Shown in pieces: positions 23,131-35,612 of a stretch of DNA of 64,000 nucleotides. Position 1 is the stretch's first letter. Each line of letters begins with the position of its first letter. This DNA is from Lithospermum erythrorhizon (Eukaryota; Streptophyta; Magnoliopsida; Boraginales; Boraginaceae). The position numbers and the translations under genes were made by a program. The notes under the pieces were generated by a model. That model did no database searches, had not been told where the DNA came from, and worked only from the letters and a program-made list of their open reading frames with translations. The stretch covers positions 62,001-126,000 of the forward strand of contig JADFUC010000760.1 in the NCBI GenBank assembly GCA_019722365.1. Direction: 5' to 3'.

Positions 23131-25083
23131 AATTTATATGAAATTGATGGAATGTGAGTTTGTGATTTATCAATACCAAAAAAAAAAACAAATAAAGATT
23201 ATTGCTTTGAAAAGATTGAATTGTGCAGTAAGATTCTGAATGTACATATATGGAAAGAGTAAGAATCAAATTACTGCCAAAGCTAACAAATAAAGGAAAT
23301 GGAAAACTACATTAGGATAGCCAGGGATGCCTTAAAAGATCTATGTTACATTCTTTAAACACTCTCATTTGAAAGGAAATGACGGTTTATGCTACGCATG
23401 CTTTTAGCTACACCTATGATATTGTCGGCCGTGAGAGTCGGCATCTGTGTGAAGAGATTAGAGATTGTCATTCTGCTTCGAGTTACATGCAATTTGGTAA
23501 TAATAGGGCATTATATACCCGATCCAATTACACTCCAACCCGTTTGTCCATTTTTTTAATCTTGCAACCATACCAATGATACCATTAGTCGAGTCTTATT
23601 TGGGGGCTTCTGATAATTTTATGCTTGTCGTCTTTCTATATTTTTGTTGTTTTAATCGATTTAAAATCTTCATTTTTCTCTGTTACTACCTTGGTTAGAT
23701 CGTATAGCTTGTCAAATGGCCAATAATGTCTACGTAGCATGGTGCTTATTAAAATTTTGTAAGCGCCTAAGATGTGGCTCCATTAGTCAATAGTTATTGG
23801 CTAAATAACATGATCAACTTAATTATTGAACAAAATAGTTACTTAGTTTTTAATTTGCCAAAATACCCTCCCTGCAAAATGTTTAAATTACTCCCATTAA
23901 AAACTGACCATCATTTTTCACTCTTATTTCTTCTACCTTAAACACACTTGATACTACCTAAGCGACCCTCTTGGCCCTTTGTAAGACCCCCGCTTTTGCC
24001 TTGATTTATTCTTCTAATTTAGGGTGAAGGGAGAGGATATTGGGGAAAGAAATTCGGGTGGATGGGTGATGGTGGTTGATAGTTGAAGAAAAAGAATGAA
24101 GAAAAAAGTGTTAATTAGGCAAATTAAAAAACATAAATGTTATTTCTCACTTCATTCCATTGTCTTGTATTATTTAACTAAATTTCTCACTTATTAAGGT
24201 TGAATGAAACTTGGGTTCCAAATTCTTATACAAAATTGACGAAATTCAATGAAATGAAAAGTGAAAATGATTCCCATATCGTGTCTTAAATGAACGGATT
24301 ATAATCGGAAGTATTCTATGAGATTTGATAGTATGGTAAGAAAATAGATCATTCTTTCTTACCATACTATCTAGTTATTAGTGTTATTGTAGTGTATTAA
24401 AGTTGTACAACATACAAAATAGTTTCTAACCTTATCCAATCATATTTCTATCGGTATTCAAAATAATTGTCATTTATGTTAATCTCGATGGATATTTGAC
24501 TATTGATAACTTTGACCATTAAATGAAAAATATAAAATTTTGTCTTGAAAAGTAAAAATGACAAGTATTTGAAATTGGAGGTAATAGGTGATAAAGTTAT
24601 AAATATGATTGGTTAAGGTAAGATGATTGAGAAATTGAAGAAACAAATAAATAATAAAAGTGTAACAGAGAGTGTCATACAAAAGTGTAACAGATGATCC
24701 TCTCTCGTGTGGGATGATACAATTTTAAGAAGTTTGGTTCGATTGATAATTAGACAATAATGTTTGGTATTGGATACAATGGAGTATGTAACTAACTCGA
24801 AGAAATATTTATACGGTTCAAAAACTAGACTCGATTTTCCGTTGGACTAATATTTGTGGGGTAATTTATTGATGGAAATTCATAACACAAAAAATGATTA
24901 ATTCATTGTTCTATACATGAATCCAGAATCACAATATATGTTTATAATCGAAACTAAGAGAAAGAACATCTTATAGTAATGCCAGCGGAAGCCTATCAAC
25001 AAATCTTTCACAAAGACCTTTGAATCCAAATCTTGAGCACTCCAATTGTAGTGCCTCTAGTTAGTCCACACTAGGAGAGGTCG
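23131..25083. other. Intergenic DNA between LIP1 and the LTR composite
   Basis: I see no gene. The ORFs at 23379-23579 and 24500-24682 are short and featureless. A 17-base hairpin lies at 24327-24371 (own entry). The stretch 24480-24700 is very AT-rich and may be a decayed MITE, but I could not find its ends. Confidence 0.5.
24327..24371. repeat. Perfect 17-base inverted repeat
   Basis: GATAGTATGGTAAGAAA at 24327-24343 is exactly complementary to TTTCTTACCATACTATC at 24355-24371, with an 11-base loop. It may be a remnant of a small MITE or simply a cruciform-forming palindrome. No terminal duplication was seen. Confidence 0.9.
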
Positions 25084-26387
25084 TGAAATAACTGTTAAAC
25101 TTAAGCGTTGAAATATGGTGCATATTTTCGGTTTGTGTGGGTGGGACGGAGATAGTATAAATAATTTCATAATAAAATCGATGTCTAGAGACTAGTATTA
25201 TATGAGTAGTAGTTTATGTCATGGAGACATTTTACATTTGGAATCGGTTTCGTTGAGATTTAAGTCACGGAAAGTGGAGAAATAAAACCGTAAATAAAGC
25301 AGGGCCTTACACAGTCTAAATATCCACTTGCTCAGCTTTTCATCCTCATCACAAAAGCCATCCTTTAACCCCGTATGGCGAACTTGACCTAAGGAAGGAA
25401 AAAAAATTCTTTCTCCAATTAACTTCTCATCTTTTGTTCTTAAACTCAAGGTAAATTTGTGAAGTTTCCTAAATGTCTTCTTGAATCGAGTAAGAAAAGT
25501 TGAATCTTTTGAGATATTTCATGAGTTTTGAAAATTGACTTTTAGTTGATTTTTGTTGACCTTGGTTTGAGACTTCAAATGATATGTATGGATAAATCAA
25601 ACAGATTAGATGATTAGAGTTACTCTTGTCGATTTTGGAGGTTGAAATGTGTAGAAATTGATAGTTTGACTTGAATTTTTGAAGAATTGAGTTTTAAAGT
25701 TTGAAATGGTATAGAAGTATCCTCTAAGCTTGAAATATGTGAGTAGTAGTGATTATACTTGATTTTAGGGGTTGAAGTGTATTGATTGGATCGGTTGACT
25801 TTTTCTAAGTTTCTTTAAATTGTATGGTGATGTTATGGGACTTTAATCTAGTTGTTTTGGAATGTAAGTTGGATGTTTTGATGTTGATTGGTAGGGATAT
25901 TGTTAGGGTGGGTTATTCCAAGTCGAGTTGTAGTGGGGTTTGAATTAAGGTTGATTATAATGGGTTAATTAGTTGGCGATTTATTGTTAGATTGATTAGA
26001 ATGTGTTCAAGTGTCGTTATTAGGGATAATAAAGTGATGACCGAATATTGGGAGTTATGAAGTTGGTAATTAGAATGTAGTTAAGTTGGAATTTTTAGAA
26101 GTATGCGAGAATTTTGGGGATAGGATGATTACTAAAAGTTAATTTGAATTGTGAGATGTGGTATATCTTTCGGGGTTTAATAGATGTTAGAGGTTATTCT
26201 AGGAATGTGTTATAATGTATAATTTCTTTGAATAGGAGTTAGTCAGACCTAGCGCGTGGACTACTGATTATCGTATTGCTTTTGGCTCGAGGTGAGTACA
26301 AATCTCACGATGGAACCCTTCATATATATTATATTTATATATTTTGCATGTGTTTTGTCATGGGACTATTTTGACATGTGTATTGAG

Positions 26388-26510
26388 TGATTATGATTTA
26401 TATTATGAGATAATTGTGATTATGATTCATATTATGAGATAGTGGTGATTATGATTCATATTATGAGATAGTTGTGATTATGATTCATGTTATGAGATTG
26501 TGGTGGTCAT
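26388..26510. repeat. 29-base minisatellite in R1 LTR1
   Basis: Four copies of GATTATGATTCATATTATGA plus GATAGTTGT/GTGGT. The same array in the other R1 LTRs is more degenerate: 36708-36860, 43788-43950 and 56468-56660 (reverse complement), and 50395-50555. Confidence 0.9.
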
Positions 26511-26767
26511 TGTGGTTATACCACGTGTGTTGTGTGTACTTGTGCTGCGTGTGGCTGTGTGTGAGTATGTGTAATACGGCCAATGCGGAGTGTATTTTTG
26601 TGCTTTTGTTGTTATTTGCGGAGGCGGTGGCGAGCCAGGCAGGAGGTTCTTTGTGAGCCATGCATGTTGTGTGGCTAGCCCCGTGGATTCGGAGGTTTGG
26701 TGTGATATGCATGACTGGGGTGTTCAGCCTCGATTCGGGAGGAGGTGGAGGCCTCATCTGATTATTT

Positions 26768-27010
26768 GGAGGTGGATTCCTCATTTGTTTGTTATTTGTG
26801 GAGGTGGATTCCTCATTTGTTTGTTATTTGTGGAGGTGGATTCCTCATTTGTTTATTGTTTGTGGAGGTGGATTCCTCATTTGTTGTTATTTGTGGAGGT
26901 GGATTCCTCATTTGTTTATTGTTTGTGGAGGTGGATTCCTCATTTGTTTACTATTTGTGGAGGTGGATTCCTCATCTGATTATTTATGGAGGTGGATTCC
27001 TCATTTGATT
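26768..27010. repeat. ~32-base minisatellite in R1 LTR1 (eight copies)
   Basis: Eight copies of GGAGGTGGATTCCTCATTTG plus a variable TTTGTTATTTGT linker, starting at about 26768, 26800, 26832, 26863, 26894, 26926, 26958 and 26988. A diverged ninth (GGAGGTGGAGGCCTCAT) lies just before. Other R1 LTRs have fewer: about 36300-36450 and 43378-43562 (reverse complement), 50795-50895, and 56172-56250 (reverse complement). It is translated open in all three plus frames only because the unit lacks stops. Confidence 0.95.
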
Positions 27011-27638
27011 ATCTTGTGTGTTGAGATAGTTTTCCTTAAATGAATATGCGTTATTGATGGTTATAAGCTCATGTGTATAGTATCATGTGATATCGTGTAG
27101 GAGGATTCTATGTGATATGTGGACAGTTATTCATTGTGTAGCCTGGTTAATGTATATGCATATGTTATATATATATATATTATTATATGTGATTGGATAA
27201 AATACGTAGTATTTGTATTCGCTCGAACTTTTTATAGGCGACTCCACATTCTCTATGGTGGGCGTTTTATGCCTAGGTTTCTAGGAGCGATCGTTGAGAT
27301 GGTGAGGATGCTAGCGGGCTGGCATTGAAGATCGTAGGTGAGGCGGTGGTGGCATAGGAAGTCCTCATCAGTCATTCCCCTTATGTTGTCAACTTGTTAT
27401 ATTTCTAGACTTTGTATATGTTGTATTTTGGGATTTCTTGTGTATTCTTGGGTTGTATTATTCAGGTGGATTTGTGTTTTGTTTTGTTGGATGTGTTGTT
27501 GGAACACCACGATGGAATAGAGAGTTTTGTCTTTGTTAATGTCAGCAGGGTCATATTTGTTATTGTATCCATCGATTGGTGACTCTGGTGTAGAGGTTGT
27601 TAATGATCTTGGCACCGGGCGGCCTTTGGCGTGGATGG

Positions 27639-28384
27639 ATTTTAACTATCGAGGCTTGGGTTTCAGTTTTACGTGGTATCTGTGTGGTTATGTGCCTAGG
27701 TTTAAGATAGTCGAGTGGTTGTCGATATTCGAGTCTTCTTGTGGAGTGCAGATTTTTTCTTGTTGGATTGACCGTTATTTGTTGAGGATGCCACGGAAGA
27801 TTTTAAATTGAGCTAGCGTGGCCCAGGCACCACTTAGCGGAAGGGTTGAGATGAATCGTATAAGTTGTTGTAGGCGACATAAGGATTGGCGGTTGGTGAC
27901 TTTTGGTGAGTATACACTGAAGTTGGATTATGAAGAGCCTTACGTGTTGTCATTGATGATACTATCTGGATAGCGGTTCCATTGAAGTTGAGTAGATTCT
28001 ATCTTTTACTCTGGATAACGGTTGTTATCAAGGATGTGAACTCAAGGCCGAAACGTGTGGAAATGAGATGCTAGGATATGAGTAGATTTGTTGGAATTTG
28101 GTTGGAGTGAAGAGAGATGTCAAAGGATGTTGGGAAGGAATTTATAATGTCGGAGTTGGAGTTGTTAAGTGGTTGAGATATTTATGTAAATCTAAGAGCG
28201 TTAAGGGTAATCTGGTGATTGTGGTATAAGATTGTTGATCCTTAGATGCGTGAAGTTAAATCGTACTTTTTTGAAATAATTGGTGCAAGAGTATTTGGTG
28301 ATAATTATGGTAGTTGGACTTCAAGTGTTAGAATTCAGAGAATTAATCCCAGTTGGCGATACAAGGATGGGCCTTAGGACCACT
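27639..28384 (+). other. R1 internal region, first part (non-coding)
   Basis: It begins with a degenerate primer-binding-site region (ATTTTAACTATCGAGGC, aligned with ATGGTATCGTAGCTAGG of the 62084 copy and ATTTTGGCATCGCAGCC of the chromovirus). It then continues with sequence homologous, in reverse complement, to about 61400-62060, for example CTATCTGGATAGCGGTTCCA at 27962. No frame is open for long and no domain is visible. Confidence 0.65.
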
Positions 28385-30999
28385 TGGTCGGCCATACTGA
28401 GGTGAGAGTCATTAAAATCGGAACACGAGTCACCAAACCGATGGGCGACTTCGATTTAAAAATACAATTCGTTCATCCAAAAGCGTGCTGCGTTTCCCCG
28501 ATCAAAGCGGTTTAAAAATTTATAATCCATCGGCTAATGTCAACGACCAACCCATAAATATATACACAACATATCCCAAAATAAAATGCCGGCAAAGACT
28601 CTGACAGATGATACGTGCGTATCACGAATACAAAATGACTACCGGCCAGGCTAAAAGATTTCAAAGGAATACAACGATGGCGGTTGACAACACATCAAAA
28701 TGAGGCTGTGAGGATCTCGGCCACCCGATCTTTCACTGGCCACTTTCGGAACAAACTCTCCGCGGCCTCTTGGCTCAGCCTTTGTCGACTGCTTGCGAAT
28801 AAAAATGCGCCCGTAGCGAAAAGGGGTGTAAGCCGAAGCTTAGTGAAACTTAACACAGGGGTGAGCACCATACGGGCAGATAGTCATAATTGTAATCAAA
28901 TATAATATACATATATCGGGACTATCTAATCGGGTCATACAACATAATTTCTGAGAAATCTCAAAACATAATACATGAGATATAATAGAAGCTTCGGCAA
29001 ACACGCATAATTCGAGAAAAGAAATCAATAATGGGCTTCGACAACGACTAAAACTCTAGTCATGAGCCTCATCTGCATATCCCACTTTGATGCCATCTCA
29101 CAATGCTTGCGTATACTCAATCCGTCTACACTGCGGGGAATGGACTAATCAACAATCACCTCGCACTTATACCGCGTATAAGGCCAAAACCCCGCGCTTA
29201 TACACAAAGTATAAGGCCATAGCATATACACAAAGTATAAGGCCACGCCGCACTTATACACAAAGTATGGGCACGCATGTATTTATCTGCAAGTAGTATA
29301 GAGGGCCACGTCAACAATGCACACGGCAAAGTGATCCAAAGACTCATACCGCTCTTATACCGAGTATAAGAGGCCAAACATACGCTATACGTAGTATAGG
29401 GCCACGCTTGTCAATGCACCTTGACAAAACGATCCACTTAGTCATACCGCGCGTATGCAGTAGTATAGGGCCAAACCGCCTGTTGCCTACCGTAGTATAT
29501 AGGGCCAATAGTGTCACATATCACTTGCCAAGGAGGAGGAGTCACAATCTAGTAATCTGACTATAGAGTCACCCCGATACTCAAATCACCTCAGTCATAG
29601 ATAACTCTAACCATCGCCTCTCAATAACCCAGCTCTACACTCCCAAAACAATATCAGCATCTAAAACATCTCACAATATTAAGTCAAACACAATACTTGA
29701 CAAGGGCCCATAAATCATAAGTGCCCGACAAGGCCGCAATCGAGAAATATAAGTTGGGGAATTGACTGTACTTACCTCGAAGCAATCTTCAACGCCCCGC
29801 GAATATAATCACATAATCCTTATAGCAATTACATGTATATCGTTCTCACATAATCATCACTGAAATAACATGTTCACGATTTAAAAGTAAGTACATAAAA
29901 AAGTAACTTGCAGGTGAGATAAGTACTCTACCCTTTAGCTACCCATGGAGCCTTCACGAAAGACAATCAAGGTAAGCGCCACTTTCATGATCGCGCCTAA
30001 AGAACACCGAGAAAGGTATCCCGAGACCTCTTCTTATGCCGGCGTTCTAGAAGATACATAACCAATAACTCTTTAGGGAACTATCTACAAATGGTATAGC
30101 AGCGGATAAACTATCGAATTATAATCATTAGGACTGCTTGATGATTCACAGCTAAATTCCATCTTATCAACAAATTACAAATTGACTTATAAGGTTATTC
30201 TAAGCAATCATCGAGTCCGCAATTAACAATACATGCTCAGGAAATATCAATTATAACTCAACACGGAATTTCACGCTTTTTGACATAGCATGCTATTGAT
30301 TTTAAATCACCAATTTAACGTCGCTAACAACTATAATAAGGTCCCGATATAACCTCCTACACATTTAAGTCTTATAAAAATATCCATATAAAAAGTCAAC
30401 GAAAACACAAAGTCAACTCGGCCTTTCCATAAACGATCTCTAAATCACAATTCCTCACTCCAAATAAATCACAGAGCCCATAACTGACTAAGATTTATCA
30501 TAAAATTCAATTATGGAAAAGTCAACTAAAAAGTCAACTATAATAAAAAAAAAGGCAGAAATATCTCGAAAGACTTGAAATTTTCTTACCTTAACTCGAA
30601 GAGAATGATGAGGAGAACAATATTCTCTGACCGATGCTTGAGTTTGGCAGTAGAGAAATGGAAAAATAGAAATTTTTTAAGGGGAGGGCTTAATTTCGGC
30701 GAAATGAGAAAGAAGATGAAGTTGTGATGATGATGTGGAGGATATGTATGAATAGATATTTAAAAAAACTTCGAGTCACATTAGGTTTGGTTAATTATAA
30801 AACATAGTACTTAAACCTCCACGAACGATTTCCAAAGATAAAATTCTATTTCCATGGCAAACACTACTAAGTATAAATGAAATTCGGCTCAAAAAGTTTT
30901 AGAAATAATATTATCTCATCGAAAAAAAAATTATACTATTCGGGTCCGCGTAGGCCGAAAAATTTAAATTTTTTTTTTTTTTTTTGTAGGGTTATTACA
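28385..30999 (-). repeat. R2-family solo LTR nested in the R1 internal region
   Basis: Read on the minus strand it starts TGTAATAACCCTAC followed by a poly-A run and AATTTTTCGG. It runs through the TTGAC-rich block, the GGCCTTGTCGG-type repeat and the TATAAG palindromic array (29160-29490), and ends ...TATGGCCGACCA. At 2615 bases with TG...CA ends, it is the cleanest R2 copy here. The word GGACCACT flanks it on both sides (28377-28384 and 31001-31008), a target-site duplication or target remnant. The G-copy internal region shows the uninterrupted target (GTGCCACTGTGAAGATGAAG in reverse complement near 61380), which confirms the insertion. Confidence 0.88.
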
Positions 31000-33900
31000 T
31001 GGACCACTTGTGAAGATGAAGTAAATTAATAGATCTTGTTGTCCGATGTGGGTATGAATATGAGAGGCAAGAATAGAATATCTGAGTGTAAGTAATAGGT
31101 TGATATTGGAAATTCTATCTCGATGGATATAAGGAATTGAGGATAATTTGGGAAATGGAAAATTTTTTTTTGCCATAAAAGCGTTGTCACGGTGGAGTGA
31201 TTATTAATGAGTTATCGATCTATCTAGATGTATTGGAATATGTTTGTACCTCTGTAATATTGAAAAAAAATTTCGTATTGGTGGTAAATGTGTAGAGTAC
31301 TCTATTGAGTGGATATAAAGTTGGATTTAATGTAGGCGAGCAAATTAGGGTGAAAATGAATATTTTAGTTGATAGCCATTATGAAGTTCACGTTGCTTAA
31401 GTTGTGAAGTATTTGCTTGAAGAATAAAGTGGAATAATAATGAAAATTTTTGGGACTACGGAGAAAGAAAGATGTTTAGTAGTACTTTCTGACAAGAAAC
31501 TGTTTAAGTAGGTTGGAAAAATCGATACTTGATTGGTATAGTAAGTCTGAGGAAGGAAGAATTGTTGCAAGAAGAGAAATTAGTTGATACCGGAGTTGGG
31601 TGGGACTTTAGAAGAAATTACCAGATGCAATGGAAGGTGTGACCTCTGTGAGCAGCATATTAAGATGAGGAGACTAGCGGGAGTTGTCTCAAAAGTGTAT
31701 TATGTATCAAGTCGGGTACGAAACCATTCTTTCCTAGGTAATAAAACTTTGAGACTGGATGTATCTGCGTTGAATTAACTTTATGAGATAAGGATGTTAG
31801 TTGGTTGAAAATAGATCATTTTAAAGGCGATAAATAGAAAGAGTGTGTAAATTCGAGAACACGATTGGTTAGGTTGAAGCTTGAGATTTTTAGCTTCTTT
31901 CAATGCATATGATGAAGTTGTGTATAATCGTATTATAATGAAATGTGAAGTGCGAATAGCCTTGTAGAGAGGTATGATATGTGGGGTTATAATAGGTATG
32001 AGTTAGGAAGAGAGAAAGTATGAGATTATGATATAATTTGGTGAAAATGGGTGGTATATCAAAGACTTAATTAACGATGCAATTTAGTTGCTCGAGCACT
32101 CGAGAAGGATATAGAAATGATAATTTCTTGGAAGGCTTGAATATTGAATGCAATCTATATAATGAATTAGGGGCTCGGATTTGAGTTATTCGTCAGGTGT
32201 AGATGACTATGACGCGGGGTGATAAGTGTGGTGTTTTAGATATTATCTTGTTTCTTGGTCAAGTGTTAACTTGTTGCATCCCGATTGGACGATTTGCGAG
32301 CAAATTTTTTATTAAGGCCAGTGAAAGTTAATAAATCTGAGATGATGTGTTTAAATATTTTAGATGTGATCTATGATGTTATGCGTGAATCCTCGTAAAT
32401 TACTCCGATTTGAATTACCGGCTCGCTCGAGGAGGATGTTGGACTAATAGTAATGAAAATTAATGGGGAATCGGTAGTAGAATATCAATGAATCTTAGGA
32501 TCTCGTTACTAAGAGAAATATGATGGTGAAGTGTCGATGTTATTTCTAAGGATTATAAATTTATGGCTACTAGAAAAATTAATAGATAAAAGTTGACAAA
32601 TCCCAAAGGGGCGATGGGGTATTAACAAGTGTGGTAGAATATACATGTTGCACCAATAAGTCAGGAGCATAATTATGGGAACGAGCTCGTCGTGGTTGTA
32701 TAATGTGGGACTTGGTAGTTTTGGGGTGTATTGTGATTTGAGAAGAATTGGTACCGTGAGAGGAAAGCATATTTCGTTGACCCACAACTCTAGAGGGTAC
32801 TAAGAGATTCATACTTGATTACAGTTTGGTGAATTTGAGAGAGATGCTTAACAAGATGATAGTGAATTGGTATGAATAGTTTTACAAATTTTTCCTATAA
32901 GGTTGAATCTGTACAAAGTGTGGTGCAAAATTTATGTTGAGTAAATCCTAAAGATTTCATGAATCGTAATAGTAAATTGTGGTAACATGGTTAAGATGAT
33001 AGCGATGGAGCTTTGATTTTGAAAGAGTTATTAATGATGAAGCAGGGGTCGAGACCTCAATGAAATACAACGGTGAAATCCATAATTCAAGGACAAATAA
33101 AGGAAGAAATGCTATGCGTTGTCCCATTATAAGCCTCGGCGTGGCTATTATCAGGATATAAAGGACGGATTGATGTGTAGACATGAGTTGATAGAGGTGA
33201 TAATTTAAATAGGAAGAGGTTGCTCATAGTAATAATAATTTCGAAAGGCAGTGTTAGGATGGCACCATCGAGGTATTGAAGGAAATGTTGAATTCTAATA
33301 TTTATGTAATGAGAGACGGAAGGGAAAGGTATGCCTCACAATGAGTGATGAAGAACTATGTGGGAAGGATGAAGCTTGATATGACTATAATTGCAAATAA
33401 CTTGGTATGTTACGTATGGAAAGCTTAACAACGGGTGAACCCTATAGTATAGCCAAGTGAACAGGAATGAGGATCATAGTCTTATGCGGAGAAGGATGAC
33501 TAAGGGAATACAAAAAGTGATCGGTGTTAATGTCTAACTATTATGAGTAGAAGCACGTTGCCGATAATTATTTATATAAAAGTTCGGAACGAGGTGTGAA
33601 CGTGGAGGGAGTATGGTGATTTTGCAATTTCCAGCTAATGTAGAAACTGAGACTCTAGGAGTGCGAATATGCGGAAAGGTGATATTGGTGGCTATTTGAG
33701 TTGGTAATAAGTTGTGATGATAAGGGGTTACCAAGTAAGTGGTATGAATGACTGGTGGACGTTGTAGCATGGCTAGTATATATATGCATGTTATGGGTAT
33801 TAGGATGTAGGAAATTTGATGTTGATAAATCGCAGTAAGACTGGAAATGTATGATGTTAACAGTGAACCTAAGGTATATCCGCTATGGTGAAGTTGACAT

Positions 33901-34671
33901 AAGGATAGCTTCATGATCGTATGTGAATGGTAAATGAATATATAAGAGGTGTGTGATGATAATGTATTGACGAGTGGCGATGTAATGCAGTGAATTTATA
34001 TGGAAGTAGATTTGTTAAGAGTGGATAAGACTATACTATGAAGTGGTGTTTTAAAAGGTATATGTGGGAGCATTGCAGAAATGGTAGGGGTTATCGATTG
34101 TGTATTATAGCTAGTTGTGTCTTTGGGAAACTCTGGGTATTTACTATATTCGGATGTCACGATAGTCAGTAATGAAAATTTGATGAGCTGAGCTTGATAA
34201 GGGAACTAACCTCCAGATGAATGAATCTAATAATCAATAACGAGGTGATATGATGACACGAATTATGAGTGGATATGACCGATATTGGTGGTATGGAAAT
34301 TTATGATATTGGTAATATGATAAAATAGGAGTTGGTGGTCGATGATGTGATATAAGATATTATATGACGATATGGTGCCTGGAATAGGTGGTGTTAGTTG
34401 ACATGGTTGATATGACAAAACTGGTGTGATGAATATAAAACAACTGTTATGATATGACTGGATTATATATTTCGAGTGGTGGTATGTTGTAAATGTATTT
34501 ACCAGGTGTTATGTGAACTATGAGGACAAGTACTATATTGTGAGAATTTGATTGGGTGATAAGATGTAATAATATTCGGTAATAAGAGCATATTGAAAGG
34601 CGAGTTGGGACGATAAGAAAAATCGGGTCTTAAGTAAATTTCGAGGACGAAATTTTATAAGGTGGGTAGAA
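31000..34671 (+). other. R1 internal region, main part (non-coding, conserved in three copies)
   Basis: It is homologous to 46043-49098 (same strand) and to the reverse complement of 57750-61370. Shared landmarks are ATTGATATTGGAAATTCTAT, GATGTTTAGTAGTACT, AAACTTTGAGACTGGATGT, GGCACCATCG and GGTATTAACAAGT.TGGTAGA. Stops are frequent in all six frames, and the longest minus frame (33534-33914) is just the AT-rich complement. It ends AAATTTCGAGGACGAAATTT then GGTGGGTAGAA, a pol 3'-tail fossil and polypurine tract. Confidence 0.8.
31618..31738 (+). repeat. Highly conserved ~115-base block shared by two R1 internal copies
   Basis: From ACCAGATGCAATGGAAGG to ACCATTCTTTCC it matches 46583-46707 with only about two mismatches, while the flanking sequence differs at many more positions. 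In the third copy (57750-62084) the homologous place jumps from GATGTTTAGTAGTACT to AAACTTTGAGACT without this block. The plus frame is open across it (NGRCDLCEQHIKMRRLAGVV) in both copies, but no family is recognised. Confidence 0.7.
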
Positions 34672-35612
34672 TGAAATAACCCGTTACGCTTAAGCGATTG
34701 AAATGTGTTGCATATTTCGGTTTGTGGTGGGACCCGGAGATAGTATAAATAATTTCGGAATAAAATCGATGTACCGAGACTAGTATTATATGAGTAGTAG
34801 TTTATGTCATGGAAAATTTTACATTTGGAATCGGTTTCATTGAGATTTAGGTACGGAAAGTGGAGAAATAAAACCGCAAACCAAACGGGGCCTTACACCA
34901 TCCTAAATATCCTACCTAACTCCACTCACTTTTCATCATCATCTAAACCCATCCTTTCAACCTTTGTGGCCGAACCAACCTAAGGAAGGAAAAAAAAAAA
35001 AATTTCTCCAATTCTTCTCATCTTTTGTTGCTTAAACTACCTAAGGAAGAAAAAAATTTCTTTCTCCAATTCTTCTCATCTTTTGTTGCTTAAACTCAAG
35101 GTAAATTTGTGGAGTTTCCCTCATCATCTTCTTCGAATCAAGGTAAGAAAGGTTGAATCTTTTGAGATATTTCATGAGTTTTGAAGAGTTGACTTTTAGT
35201 TGATTTTGTTGACCTTGAGTTTGGGACTTCAAAATGATATATATGGATTGTCTAGGCTTAGATTAGATGATTAGAGGTTATAACAATCGATTTTGGAGGT
35301 TGAAATGTGTAGAAATTGATAGTTTGACTTTTGTTGACTTTTGAGGAATTGAGTTTTTAAAGTTTGAAATGGTATAGAAGTATCCTCAAGCGAAATATGA
35401 GTAGTAGTGATTATACTTGATTTTTGGGGGTTGAAGTGTATTGATTGGATTGGTTGATTTTTTCTAAGTTTCATCTTTAAATTGTATGGTGATGTTGGGA
35501 CTTTCAATCTAGTTGTTTGGAATGTAAGTTGGATGTTTTGATGTTGATTGATAAGAGGATATTGTTGAGTTGGGTTATTCAATCGGAGTTGTAATTGGGG
35601 TTTTGAATTAGG
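34672..35612 (+). repeat. R1-family LTR2, first part (interrupted by the chromovirus)
   Basis: It starts TGAAATAACCCG directly after the purine tract GGTGGGTAGAA and matches LTR1 from 25084. It stops at GAATTAGGTT (about 35612) where the minus-strand chromovirus begins, and resumes at 45057 with GGTTGATTATAATGG. LTR1 has these two pieces adjacent (GAATTAAGGTTGATTATAATGG at about 25945). Confidence 0.88.

Larger units (their letters stand above)
25084..27638 (+). repeat. R1-family LTR1 (left LTR of the composite)
   Basis: It starts TGAAATAACTGTTAAACTTAAGCG and matches the start of LTR2 at 34672 (TGAAATAACCCGTTACGCTTAAGCG) for about 900 bases, until LTR2 is interrupted. The rest matches, in reverse complement, the LTRs of the nested chromovirus. 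Internal landmarks are a TTGAC-rich block (25535-25800), a GATTATGATTCATATTATGAGATA array (26388-26510), a GGAGGTGGATTCCTCAT array (26768-27010), and a block shared by all copies ending near GGGCGGCC (27626). The exact right end is blurred. Confidence 0.85.

Noticed and set aside
26768..27010. Regular repeats with short spacers resembling a CRISPR array
   Set aside because: Plant nuclear context, spacers nearly identical to each other, and the same array recurs inside several LTRs. It is a minisatellite.
26590..27043. Open frames of 84-129 codons in all three plus frames with repeated Trp-Ile-Pro-His-Leu peptides
   Set aside because: They are translations of the 32-base minisatellite in LTR1. 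The unit has no stop in these frames and the frames begin and end with the array.
33534..33914. 126-codon minus-strand ORF in the LARD interior, with related frames in the other copies
   Set aside because: Composition is that of AT-rich DNA, there are no conserved domain blocks, and the corresponding frames in the other two copies are broken at different places.
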